A DNA stretch of 6,307 bases from Betaproteobacteria bacterium (GCA_009927195.1 RFNL01000242.1:1-6307), one strand, 5' to 3'. Shown: positions 1 to 5,887, counted from the stretch's first letter. A program made the numbers and translations. Notes: generated by a model not told the origin, from the sequence alone.

Positions 1-885
1 GGCCACCTCTCCCGCCTCATTGAGCTCGTCGGTGGCCAGCACCAGCGATTTGACAGTTTGCGCCAGCGGCAAGCCCAAGTGCACCGCCACGTCGGGGCAG
101 GTGCTTTGACCGGGGGTTGGGGTTTTGGTCAGGGCTTGACGGGCGGCAGGCCGCGCTTGCTGAGGTGGCAAGGCCTGGGCTTTTTCCATGTTGGCCGCGT
201 AGTCGCTGGTCGGGCAGTAGACGATGACGTCTTCACCCGTGGCGGCCATGACCTGGAATTCCTCTGACAAATCGCCGCCGATGGCGCCGCTGTCGGCAGC
301 CACGGCGCGGTATTGCAAGCCAAAGCGGTCAAAGATGCGGCGGTAGGCCTGCGCCATGTTTTGGTAGCTGGCCTTGGCCGCGTCGCCATTGCGGTCAAAG
401 CTGTAGGCGTCCTTCATGATGAACTCGCGCCCACGCATGAGGCCAAAACGGGGCCGCCGCTCGTCGCGGAACTTGGTCTGGATTTGGTAGAAGTTTTTGG
501 GCAACTGCTTGTAACTGCGCAGCTCTTGCTTGGCAATGTCAGTGACTACTTCCTCGGAAGTGGGCTGAATCACGAAGTCCCGACCATGTCGGTCTTTGAT
601 GCGCAGCAGCTCGGGGCCCATTTTCTCGAAGCGCCCGGTCTCTTGCCAGAGCTCGGCGGGTTGGACCACCGGCATGGTCATCTCCACCGCTTGGGCGCGG
701 TTCATTTCCTCGCGCACGATGGCCTCGACCTTGCGGATCACCCGCAAGCCCATGGGCATGTAGGTGTAGATACCAGCGCCGAGCTTTTTGATCATGCCAG
801 CGCGCATCATCAATTGGTGGCTGGCCACTTCAGCGTCGGCAGGGGCTTCTTTGAGGGTGGAGATCAGGAACTGGGAGGCTTTCAT
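1..885 (-). CDS. proS: Prolyl-tRNA synthetase, N-terminal part (cut by window edge)
   Basis: Class II aminoacyl-tRNA synthetase that activates proline with ATP and loads it on tRNA-Pro in the cytoplasm. The 295 visible codons read through to base 1 without a stop, so about half of a roughly 580-residue protein is present. The start gives MKASQFLISTLKEAPADAE, the usual N-terminus of bacterial-type ProRS. Visible features are the early helix with ASHQLMMRAGMIKKLGAGIY (residues 21-40), the proline pocket TSEE (109-112) and class II motif 2, FRDERRPRFGLMRGREF (139-155). T109, E111, R140 and E142 fall at the same positions as in the E. coli enzyme. From about residue 220 the sequence enters the inserted editing (INS, YbaK-like) domain that clears Ala-tRNA-Pro; the edge cuts this domain. 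It is divergent from rppH. No good Shine-Dalgarno precedes the ATG: a GGAAA lies about 12 bases upstream, and the last bases before the start are C-rich. Confidence 0.97.
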   Translation of the reverse strand, partial: MKASQFLISTLKEAPADAEVASHQLMMRAGMIKKLGAGIYTYMPMGLRVIRKVEAIVREEMNRAQAVEMTMPVVQPAELWQETGRFEKMGPELLRIKDRHGRDFVIQPTSEEVVTDIAKQELRSYKQLPKNFYQIQTKFRDERRPRFGLMRGREFIMKDAYSFDRNGDAAKASYQNMAQAYRRIFDRFGLQYRAVAADSGAIGGDLSEEFQVMAATGEDVIVYCPTSDYAANMEKAQALPPQQARPAARQALTKTPTPGQSTCPDVAVHLGLPLAQTVKSLVLATDELNEAGEVA

Positions 886-934
886 GGGGCGGGGAATTTC
901 CAGCACCGCAGGAGTGCCAATGGGGTCAGCCCGC

Positions 935-962
935 TTGATGGGGCAGACGGTCTGTGCATAAT
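935..962 (+). promoter_or_regulatory. Putative sigma-70 promoter of rppH
   Basis: TTGATG at 935-940 and CATAAT at 957-962 are separated by 16 bp and lie just upstream of rppH. Transcription would begin near 969, leaving a leader of about 24 bases. The spacer holds an 11-bp palindrome (944-954). The opposite strand reads TATTAT at 963-958, so the same AT patch could serve as a -10 for proS, although no good -35 is visible on that side. Confidence 0.55.
944..954. repeat. 11-bp palindrome in the proS/rppH divergent promoter
   Basis: CAGAC-G-GTCTG is a perfect 5-bp inverted repeat around one central base. It lies wholly within the spacer of the proposed rppH promoter and near the start site expected for proS. 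Its position would suit an operator, but a repeat this short can occur by chance and I recognise no known regulator motif. Confidence 0.35.
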
Positions 963-992
963 AGAACCAGTTTAAAAATTTGAGGTTTGATT

Positions 993-1598
993 ATGCTTGA
1001 CCGTGAAGGGTTTCGACCCAACGTCGGCATCATCCTGCTCAACCAGAAGAACCAGGTGTTTTGGGGCAAAAGGATCCGAACCCACAGCTGGCAGTTTCCC
1101 CAAGGGGGAATTGATAGAGGCGAAAGCCCTGAGCAGGCCATGTACCGCGAACTGCAAGAGGAAGTGGGTTTGCTGCCTGACCACGTTCGGGTTGTGGCCC
1201 GTACCCGTGACTGGTTGCGCTACGAGGTGCCCGATCGATATGTCCGGCGCGAAGCGCGCGGGCACTACAAGGGTCAAAAACAAATTTGGTTTTTGCTGCA
1301 AATGCAGGCCCACGACTGGCAACTTAACTTGCGTGCCACAGATCACCCTGAGTTTGATGCCTGGCGCTGGAACGATTACTGGGTTCCACTGGATGCAGTG
1401 GTTGATTTCAAACGCGGGGTGTACCAATTGGCATTGACCGAGTTGTCACGCTATTTGCCCCGGCAAAATGGGCGACACAGGCTTTACCGGGGCTCGCCAC
1501 GCATGGGGCATGAGGATTCAAAATGCCGGCCCCCGAACGGACTCGAACTGCCTCCCGGCGGCAGTTTTGACCCGCACCCAGACGGTAGCGGGCGTTAA
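993..1598 (+). CDS. rppH: RNA pyrophosphohydrolase (Nudix family)
   Basis: Removes pyrophosphate from the 5' end of triphosphorylated (or diphosphorylated) mRNAs, leaving a monophosphate that stimulates RNase E decay; also known as NudH/YgdP. The N-terminus MLDREGFRPNVGIILLN and the HSWQFPQGG segment (31-39) match E. coli RppH closely. The Nudix box is complete: G38, E44, R52, E53, E56, E57 and G59. Later blocks DWLRYEVP, GQKQIWFLLQ and PEFDAWRWNDYW are also typical. I chose ATG 993 because GAGG at 982-985 sits 7 bases upstream; an in-frame TTG at 987 has worse support. The product is 201 residues against 176 in E. coli. The extra is a hydrophilic tail after about residue 150 ending in ELPPGGSFDPHPDGSGR, which as I recall resembles tails in other Comamonadaceae. 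It converges on proB with 20 bp between stops. Confidence 0.96.
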   Translation: MLDREGFRPNVGIILLNQKNQVFWGKRIRTHSWQFPQGGIDRGESPEQAMYRELQEEVGLLPDHVRVVARTRDWLRYEVPDRYVRREARGHYKGQKQIWFLLQMQAHDWQLNLRATDHPEFDAWRWNDYWVPLDAVVDFKRGVYQLALTELSRYLPRQNGRHRLYRGSPRMGHEDSKCRPPNGLELPPGGSFDPHPDGSGR

Positions 1599-1618
1599 TG
1601 CCTGCATCTGTCAACGGT

Positions 1619-2782
1619 TTAACCCGCAAGCTTGGGTTGGGCTGGTTGGGTCGAAGGTAACAAAACCAAGTTATCGCGGTGCACCATTTCTGGTTCTGCC
1701 ACGTAACCCAACAATGTTTCAATATCGCTAGAGGGCTTGCGGCACAACAGCCTTGCCTCGGCGCTGGCGTAATTGGCCAAACCCCGGGCCATCTCGCTGC
1801 CGTCGGGTGCGCAGATGGCGATGACATCGCCGCGCGAAAAATCGCCCTGCACACTGGTCATGCCTATCGGCAACAGGCTCTTGCCTTCCTGACTGAGTTT
1901 GACCCATGCACCCGCATCGATCGTCACCGCCCCACGCAGTTGCAGGTGGTCGACCATCCACTGCTTGCGCGCTTGCTGCTTTTGCGTGGGGGCCTCCAAT
2001 AAAGTACCAATGGCCTCACCTTCGGCCAAGCGAAGCAGCACATCGGTTTCGCGTCCCCAGGCAATCACGGTCGATGCGCCTGAGCCCGCTGCGCGCTTGG
2101 CCGCCAAAATTTTGGTGATCATGCCCCCTTTGCCCAGGCTCGAACCGGTGCCGCCAGCCATGACCTCCAATTGGGGGTCACCTGCGCGGGCATGGTGCAC
2201 CAAGGTGGCAGACGGGTCACGCCTGGGATCCACGGTGTAGAGGCCCTTTTGGTCGGTCAAGATGATCAAGGCATCGGCATCGACCAAATTGGCCACCAAA
2301 GCGCCCAAGGTGTCGTTGTCACCGAACTTGATTTCATCGTTGACCACCGTGTCGTTTTCATTGACGACGGGCAACACCCCGTGCTGGAGCAAGGTCAATA
2401 AGGTGGAACGGGCATTGAGGTAGCGTTCACGGTCGGCCAAATCTGCATGGGTCAGTAACACTTGTGCACTGCCCAGACCGTGCGCGCGCAAATGGGTTTC
2501 ATACATGTGGGCCAAGCCCATTTGGCCCACTGCGGCAGCGGCTTGGAGTTCGTGGATTTCGTGGGGTCGAGTGGTCCACCCCAAACGCTTCATGCCTTCA
2601 GCAATGGCACCGCTGGAAACCATGATGACCTCGCGTCCTTCACGCATCAACGCGCTCATTTGCCGGCACCATTGACCGATCGCTTGTGGGTCCAAGCCCT
2701 TGCCTTCATTGGTCACCAAAGTAGAGCCGACTTTGATGACCAAACGACGTGCATCACGCATGACATGGGCGGCGTTGCTCAT
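1619..2782 (-). CDS. proB: Glutamate 5-kinase with C-terminal PUA domain
   Basis: Phosphorylates L-glutamate to gamma-glutamyl phosphate, the first and feedback-controlled step of proline synthesis; cytoplasmic. The amino-acid kinase domain fills roughly residues 9-260: VIKVGSTLVTNEG (15-27, catalytic-type Lys17), SSGAIAEG (56-63), ELQAAAAVGQMGL (78-90), NENDTV (141-146), FGDNDTLGALVANL (153-166), TDQKGLYTVDP (176-186) and a GTGSSLGKGGM loop. A PUA domain follows from about 280 (GAVTIDAGAWVK through DFSRGDVIAI and ANYASAEARLL). At 387 residues it is slightly longer than E. coli ProB (367). I chose ATG 2782, 15 bases after the obgE stop. A TTG at 2797, immediately after that stop, would add 5 residues, and an ATG at 2761 would remove 7. 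No start has a strong ribosome site, so translation is probably coupled to obgE. proA is not in this window. Confidence 0.95.
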   Translation of the reverse strand: MSNAAHVMRDARRLVIKVGSTLVTNEGKGLDPQAIGQWCRQMSALMREGREVIMVSSGAIAEGMKRLGWTTRPHEIHELQAAAAVGQMGLAHMYETHLRAHGLGSAQVLLTHADLADRERYLNARSTLLTLLQHGVLPVVNENDTVVNDEIKFGDNDTLGALVANLVDADALIILTDQKGLYTVDPRRDPSATLVHHARAGDPQLEVMAGGTGSSLGKGGMITKILAAKRAAGSGASTVIAWGRETDVLLRLAEGEAIGTLLEAPTQKQQARKQWMVDHLQLRGAVTIDAGAWVKLSQEGKSLLPIGMTSVQGDFSRGDVIAICAPDGSEMARGLANYASAEARLLCRKPSSDIETLLGYVAEPEMVHRDNLVLLPSTQPAQPKLAG

Positions 2783-2797
2783 GAGGTGACTTGCCAA

Positions 2798-3886
2798 TCA
2801 CTCGGCCGTGGAAGGCGCATCCAGCGTAACGGCCACAAAACGGGGATCGACATCCACCGGGGCCAAGGTGGCCAAGTGCTGTTCATGCAAATACTTGAAA
2901 ATGGCTTTGCTCAAGGCCTCGCAACCATCGTGGGTCAGGGCAGAAATCTCAAACAGTGGGCCTTTGTAGCGCATGCGACGCACGAATTCCTTGACCCGGT
3001 TCGCCCGCTGATCGGCATCGACCATGTCGATCTTGTTGAGCACCAACCAGCGGGGTTTTTCATACAAGGCCAGGTCATACTTTTTGAGCTCGACCACAAT
3101 CGCTTTGGCCTGTGCCACGGGGTCAATGCTGTCATCAAAGGGGGCGAAGTCCACCACATGCAAAAGCAAGCGAGTTCGCTGCAAGTGGCGCAAAAACTGG
3201 TGACCCAATCCAGCGCCCTCAGAGGCCCCTTCGATCAAACCGGGAATATCGGCCACCACAAAACTTTGCTCGGGGCCGACCCGCACCACACCCAAATTTG
3301 GGTGCAAAGTGGTGAAGGGATAGTCGGCAATTTTTGGGCGGGCATTTGAAATGGCGGTGATCAGAGTTGACTTGCCAGCGTTGGGCATGCCCAGCAAACC
3401 CACATCGGCCAACACCTTGAGCTCGAGCTTGAGGCTTTTGCGCTCGCCAGGCCAACCAGGTGTTTTTTGTCGCGGCGCACGGTTGATTGAACTTTTGAAC
3501 CGCATGTTGCCAAAACCACCGTCGCCACCTTTGGCGATCAGGATCTTCTCGCCAGGCACCAACATCTCGTACAGGACGTTGCCGGTTTCGGCATCGGTGA
3601 TGACAGAACCCACCGGCATCTTCAACGTGATGTCATCACCCGCCGCGCCAAACATGTCTGAGCCCAAACCGTGCTGACCTTTGCGGGCCTCGTATCGCCG
3701 GGAGTAGCGGAAATCCACCAGGGTGTTGAGACTGGCATCCGCTACCGCGTACACATGGCCTCCGCGCCCACCATCACCGCCATTGGGGCCACCAAACTCC
3801 TTGTATTTTTCGTGCCGAAACGAGACGCAGCCATTGCCGCCATCACCGGCGATCACGTCAATCAGCGCTTCATCCACAAACTTCAT
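2798..3886 (-). CDS. obgE: Obg/CgtA GTPase, large-subunit assembly factor
   Basis: Essential GTPase that binds the 50S subunit late in assembly and links ribosome maturation to stringent response and chromosome events in model bacteria. The 362-residue protein begins MKFVDEALIDVIAGDGGNG, the start of the glycine-rich Obg fold (about 1-159, with GGPNGGDGGRGGHV at 32-45 and AKGGDGGFGN at 118-127). The G domain follows: G1 GMPNAGKS (166-173), switch I FTTLHPNLG (191-199), G3 DIPG (213-216), G4 NKID (284-287) and G5 SAL (315-317). The C-terminus ends at about the G domain plus a short acidic tail, as in proteobacteria. The ATG at 3886 fits the family; upstream AAGATGA is only a weak ribosome site. 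An intrinsic terminator ends about 18 bases upstream of the start, so expression must come from readthrough or from a promoter I cannot identify. The frame runs straight into proB after one TGA. Confidence 0.97.
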   Translation of the reverse strand: MKFVDEALIDVIAGDGGNGCVSFRHEKYKEFGGPNGGDGGRGGHVYAVADASLNTLVDFRYSRRYEARKGQHGLGSDMFGAAGDDITLKMPVGSVITDAETGNVLYEMLVPGEKILIAKGGDGGFGNMRFKSSINRAPRQKTPGWPGERKSLKLELKVLADVGLLGMPNAGKSTLITAISNARPKIADYPFTTLHPNLGVVRVGPEQSFVVADIPGLIEGASEGAGLGHQFLRHLQRTRLLLHVVDFAPFDDSIDPVAQAKAIVVELKKYDLALYEKPRWLVLNKIDMVDADQRANRVKEFVRRMRYKGPLFEISALTHDGCEALSKAIFKYLHEQHLATLAPVDVDPRFVAVTLDAPSTAE

Positions 3887-3901
3887 GCGGTCATCTTAAT
3901 C

Positions 3902-3930
3902 AATAAAAAAGCCCCGACCGGGCGGGGCTT
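3902..3930 (-). terminator. Intrinsic terminator between rpmA and obgE
   Basis: On the minus strand an 8-bp stem, AAGCCCCG paired with CGGGGCTT (3930-3923 and 3916-3909), closes a 6-base loop and runs into TTTTTT then ATTG. The T-run follows the stem only on the minus strand; the plus-strand reading is followed by GTCAGC. It therefore serves transcripts coming from rplU-rpmA. It lies 21 bases after the rpmA stop and about 15 bases before obgE. Confidence 0.88.
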
Positions 3931-3950
3931 GTCAGCATCAGATCCAAATT

Positions 3951-4208
3951 TCAAATTGGCTTGACATTGACCGTGGACTTGTTCAGCGGCCCTTTGATGG
4001 CAAAGCTCACTTGGCCATCCACCAATGCAAACAAGGAGTGATCTTTACCGATGCCCACATTGGTACCTGGGTGAAACTTGGTGCCGCGCTGACGAACAAT
4101 GATGGAACCAGCGCTCACCAACTCCCCGCCAAACGCTTTGACACCCAGCATTTTGGGCTGTGAATCACGCCCGTTGCGCGTAGAGCCGCCGCCTTTTTTC
4201 TGTGCCAT
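3951..4208 (-). CDS. rpmA: 50S ribosomal protein L27
   Basis: Large-subunit protein whose flexible N-terminus reaches the peptidyl-transferase centre. The 85-residue sequence begins MAQKKGGGSTRNGRDSQPK, the standard proteobacterial N-terminus without the cleaved extension found in Firmicutes. It contains GSIIVRQRGTKFHPGTNVG, the family core. Length equals the usual 85. It follows rplU by 11 bases in the conserved rplU-rpmA pair. A GAGGG overlapping the end of rplU is the only ribosome-site-like stretch, which suggests translational coupling. Positively charged throughout, as expected for an rRNA-binding protein. Confidence 0.98.
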   Translation of the reverse strand: MAQKKGGGSTRNGRDSQPKMLGVKAFGGELVSAGSIIVRQRGTKFHPGTNVGIGKDHSLFALVDGQVSFAIKGPLNKSTVNVKPI

Positions 4209-4219
4209 GACTCAAACCC

Positions 4220-4531
4220 TCAACCTTGAATGGAGGCAATGTGCAATTCTGTGAATTGCTGCCGATGCCCCTGGCGTTTTTGATAGTGCTTGCGACGGCG
4301 CATTTTGAAAATGCGCACTTTGTCATGCTTACCGTGCGACAACACGGTGGCTTTGACCGTTGCACCGGACACCAAGGGTGTGCCAACCTTGAGTTCAACG
4401 CCGTTTCCGACGGCAAGCACTTGGTCGATCACGATCTCTTGGCCCACGTCCGCAGCAATCTGTTCTACTTTAATTTTTTCGCCAGCAGCAACACGATACT
4501 GTTTGCCACCGGTTTTTATGACCGCGTACAT
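4220..4531 (-). CDS. rplU: 50S ribosomal protein L21
   Basis: Large-subunit protein that binds 23S rRNA (L20-dependent in E. coli). The 103-residue product has the same length as E. coli L21. It starts MYAVIKTGGKQYRV, has the central VLSHGKHDKVRIFKMRRRKHYQKRQGHRQ segment in part as the basic rRNA-binding run (about residues 67-95), and ends ELHIASIQG. The start is fixed by AGAGG at 4541-4537, 5 bases upstream of the ATG. An in-frame ATG at 4591 would add 20 residues but touches the proposed -10 box and lies upstream of the predicted start site. First gene of the minus-strand cluster rplU-rpmA-obgE-proB. Confidence 0.98.
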   Translation of the reverse strand: MYAVIKTGGKQYRVAAGEKIKVEQIAADVGQEIVIDQVLAVGNGVELKVGTPLVSGATVKATVLSHGKHDKVRIFKMRRRKHYQKRQGHRQQFTELHIASIQG

Positions 4532-4559
4532 ATTGACCTCTGGGAAAATGTTCTCTGAA

Positions 4560-4587
4560 GGTTCTCCAAAAGGATTTTTGAAGAACC
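4560..4587 (-). promoter_or_regulatory. Stem-loop at the predicted 5' end of the rplU transcript
   Basis: On the minus strand GGTTCTTC-AAAA-ATCC-TTTT-GGAGAACC folds into a 12-bp stem with one G-U pair and a 4-base loop. The proposed -10 box ends at 4592, so transcription should start near 4586-4585, putting the hairpin at or next to the mRNA 5' end. No U-run follows, so it is not a terminator. It could shield the 5' end from decay or act as a leader for autogenous control by L21. Ribosomal-protein leaders for L21 are known in Firmicutes, but I do not claim this is the same element. Confidence 0.6.
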
Positions 4588-4591
4588 GCAT

Positions 4592-4622
4592 ATTCTATCA
4601 GAATCTGCCAGCTCTGATGCAA
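4592..4622 (-). promoter_or_regulatory. Putative extended -10 promoter of rplU
   Basis: Minus-strand TGATAGAAT (4600-4592) combines a TAGAAT -10 hexamer with an upstream TG dinucleotide at the extended -10 position. A TTGCAT lies 19 bp further upstream (4622-4617), longer than the ideal 17, so the extended -10 may compensate. The leader to the L21 ATG would be about 54 bases and includes the stem-loop at 4587-4560. Confidence 0.6.
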
Positions 4623-4641
4623 ACCCCTCGAACTCGACCAG

Positions 4642-4659
4642 CAGGGCCCCGGGGACCTG
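4642..4659. repeat. 18-bp near-perfect palindrome between rplU and ispB
   Basis: CAGGGCCCCGGGGACCTG is symmetric except for one base pair position (4646 against 4655); its core is CCCCGGGG. It ends 13 bp before the TATAAT of ispB, so it covers where the -35 box should be. It is GC-rich among more AT-rich intergenic DNA. It looks like a binding site for a dimeric regulator; I cannot name the regulator. As RNA it could only form a hairpin without a loop, so a DNA-level role is more likely. Confidence 0.5.
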
Positions 4660-4678
4660 TAAATGCCATCCCTATAAT
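4650..4678 (+). promoter_or_regulatory. Putative promoter of ispB
   Basis: A perfect TATAAT occupies 4673-4678. The region 17 bp upstream (4650-4655) reads CGGGGA and is a poor -35, and no TG extends the -10. Transcription would start near 4685, giving a leader of about 23 bases. The weak -35 together with the overlapping palindrome suggests regulated or activator-dependent use, or that TATAAT is fortuitous. Confidence 0.45.
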
Positions 4679-4707
4679 GGCGTTGCTCAAATCAAACAGA
4701 TCCACAC

Positions 4708-5691
4708 TTGTCAATTTCGCCTGACGCATCCACCAACGCCCTGTCCTTGATAGCCGAGGACATGGCTGAAGTGGACCGCATCATCAAGCTGCGCTTGTCT
4801 TCTGGCGTCCCCTTGGTGGGAGAGGTTTCTCAGTACATCATTGATGCGGGTGGCAAGCGACTTCGTCCAGCCTTGTTGCTGTTGGTCGCCAAAGCCATTG
4901 GCTTTGATGGCCCACAACGCTTTCCCATGGCCGCTGTGGTTGAGTTCATTCACACCGCCACTTTGTTGCATGACGATGTGGTCGACGAATCCACCTTGCG
5001 CCGTGGACGTGCCACGGCCAATCAAAATTTTGGCAACCCTGCCAGCGTGCTGGTGGGCGATTTTTTGTATTCACGCGCTTTTCAAATGATGGTTGAAAGC
5101 GGCCAAATGCGGGTGATGGAGATATTGGCCGAAGCCACCAATGTGATCGCCGAAGGCGAGGTGTTGCAATTGATGAACACCCACAATGCCACCCTGACCA
5201 AAGACGACTATTTGTTGGTGATTCGATCCAAAACTGCCAAGCTCTTTGAAGCCAGTGCCCAATTGCCGCCAGTGCTGGCGCGGGCCAGCAGCGACATCGA
5301 GCATGCCTGCGCCAACTTCGGTCAAGCCTTGGGAACCGCATTCCAATTGGTTGACGACTTGCTGGACTATGCCGGCAACACCAACGAGATTGGCAAAAAT
5401 TTGGGCGACGATCTGCGCGAAGGCAAAGCCACCCTGCCTTTGATAGTGGCCATGCAAAAAGGCACCCCAGAACAAAGTCAAACCATTCGTCAGGCCATCG
5501 AAAACGGCGACTTGGATGCCTTGCAACACATTATTGCCATTGTTCGGCAAACCGGCGCACTGCAAGCCACACAAGCTGCGGCCGCTGAAGAAGCCAATCG
5601 CGCCATCACTGCCTTGGAAATTTTACCCACCTCACCTTACCGAGCGGCCTTGCATCAATTGGCCGCTCAACTTTTAAACCGAAGAACCTGA
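4708..5691 (+). CDS. ispB: Long-chain polyprenyl diphosphate synthase (octaprenyl type)
   Basis: Trans-prenyltransferase that extends farnesyl diphosphate with isopentenyl diphosphate to make the ubiquinone side chain. The 327-residue protein matches E. coli IspB (323) along its length. It has GGKRLRP (48-54), first aspartate-rich motif DDVVD (89-93) preceded by EFIHTATLLH, GDFLYSRAFQMM (117-128), AEGEVLQL (148-155), KTAKLFEA (175-182) and second aspartate-rich motif DDLLD (216-220). Ala84, five residues before the first motif, is small, as in long-chain enzymes; C40 product is inferred from this and from ubiquinone-8 being usual in Burkholderiales. I accept a TTG start at 4708 because the family has about 15-20 residues before the conserved AEDMAEVD segment and no upstream in-frame ATG exists before a stop at 4675. 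ATG 4762 is the alternative and would drop 18 residues. The ribosome site is weak. Confidence 0.95.
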   Translation: MSISPDASTNALSLIAEDMAEVDRIIKLRLSSGVPLVGEVSQYIIDAGGKRLRPALLLLVAKAIGFDGPQRFPMAAVVEFIHTATLLHDDVVDESTLRRGRATANQNFGNPASVLVGDFLYSRAFQMMVESGQMRVMEILAEATNVIAEGEVLQLMNTHNATLTKDDYLLVIRSKTAKLFEASAQLPPVLARASSDIEHACANFGQALGTAFQLVDDLLDYAGNTNEIGKNLGDDLREGKATLPLIVAMQKGTPEQSQTIRQAIENGDLDALQHIIAIVRQTGALQATQAAAAEEANRAITALEILPTSPYRAALHQLAAQLLNRRT

Positions 5692-5704
5692 AAAAGGACA
5701 AACC

Positions 5705-5887
5705 ATGGCCACTCCCAATTACAGCTACGAAAAACGCCAGAAGGAGTTGGCCAAAAAACGCAAAAAGGAAGACAAGCTCAAGCAAAAAACTGAGCGCAAG
5801 TCCTCTGATAGCGACCCGACTGCTGAATTCTCCCAAGTCAATGAATCGGCCCCGCCACCGGTGATTTCGCGCCCTCCCGGCACATAA
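5705..5887 (+). CDS. Small lysine-rich hypothetical protein
   Basis: A 60-residue protein of unknown function. A clear ribosome site AAGGA (5694-5698) lies 6 bases before the ATG, and the gene starts 13 bases after ispB, so the two are probably cotranscribed. The first part (residues 9-32) is almost entirely charged, with 13 Lys/Arg among residues 10-32 in a KRQKELAKKRKKEDKLKQK stretch that would form a basic helix. The rest (33-60) is Ser/Asp/Pro-rich, ends PPPVISRPPGT, and is probably disordered. There is no signal peptide, membrane segment or cysteine. From memory, similar short proteins starting MATPNY.YEKRQ-ELAKKRKKE are common in Comamonadaceae; I know no experimental role. Nucleic-acid or ribosome binding is a guess from charge alone. 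Confidence 0.8.
   Translation: MATPNYSYEKRQKELAKKRKKEDKLKQKTERKSSDSDPTAEFSQVNESAPPPVISRPPGT

Noticed and set aside
313..975. Plus-strand open frame of 220 codons opposite proS
   Set aside because: The minus strand encodes unmistakable ProRS motifs here; the plus reading is a shadow.
1523..1553. tRNA-like 3' end on the minus strand (GTTCGAGTC followed by a GGGGGCCGGCA stretch)
   Set aside because: The T-stem pairs badly, no matching 5' acceptor half or D and anticodon arms occur upstream, and the bases encode the rppH C-terminal tail.
1549..1569. Hairpin CTGCC/GGCAG with a TTTT tail as an rppH terminator
   Set aside because: Only a 5-bp stem with a 7-base loop, a short T-run, and a position inside the coding region before the stop codon.
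2462..3349. Long plus-strand open frame (295 codons) opposite obgE and the proB start
   Set aside because: It lies antisense to two well-recognised genes, has no protein-family character, and looks like a shadow of their codon bias.
4532..4591. Possible 20-residue N-terminal extension of L21 from an upstream in-frame ATG
   Set aside because: L21 conservation starts at the internal MYAVIKTGG, which has its own ribosome site, and the upstream ATG abuts the -10 box and precedes the predicted start site.
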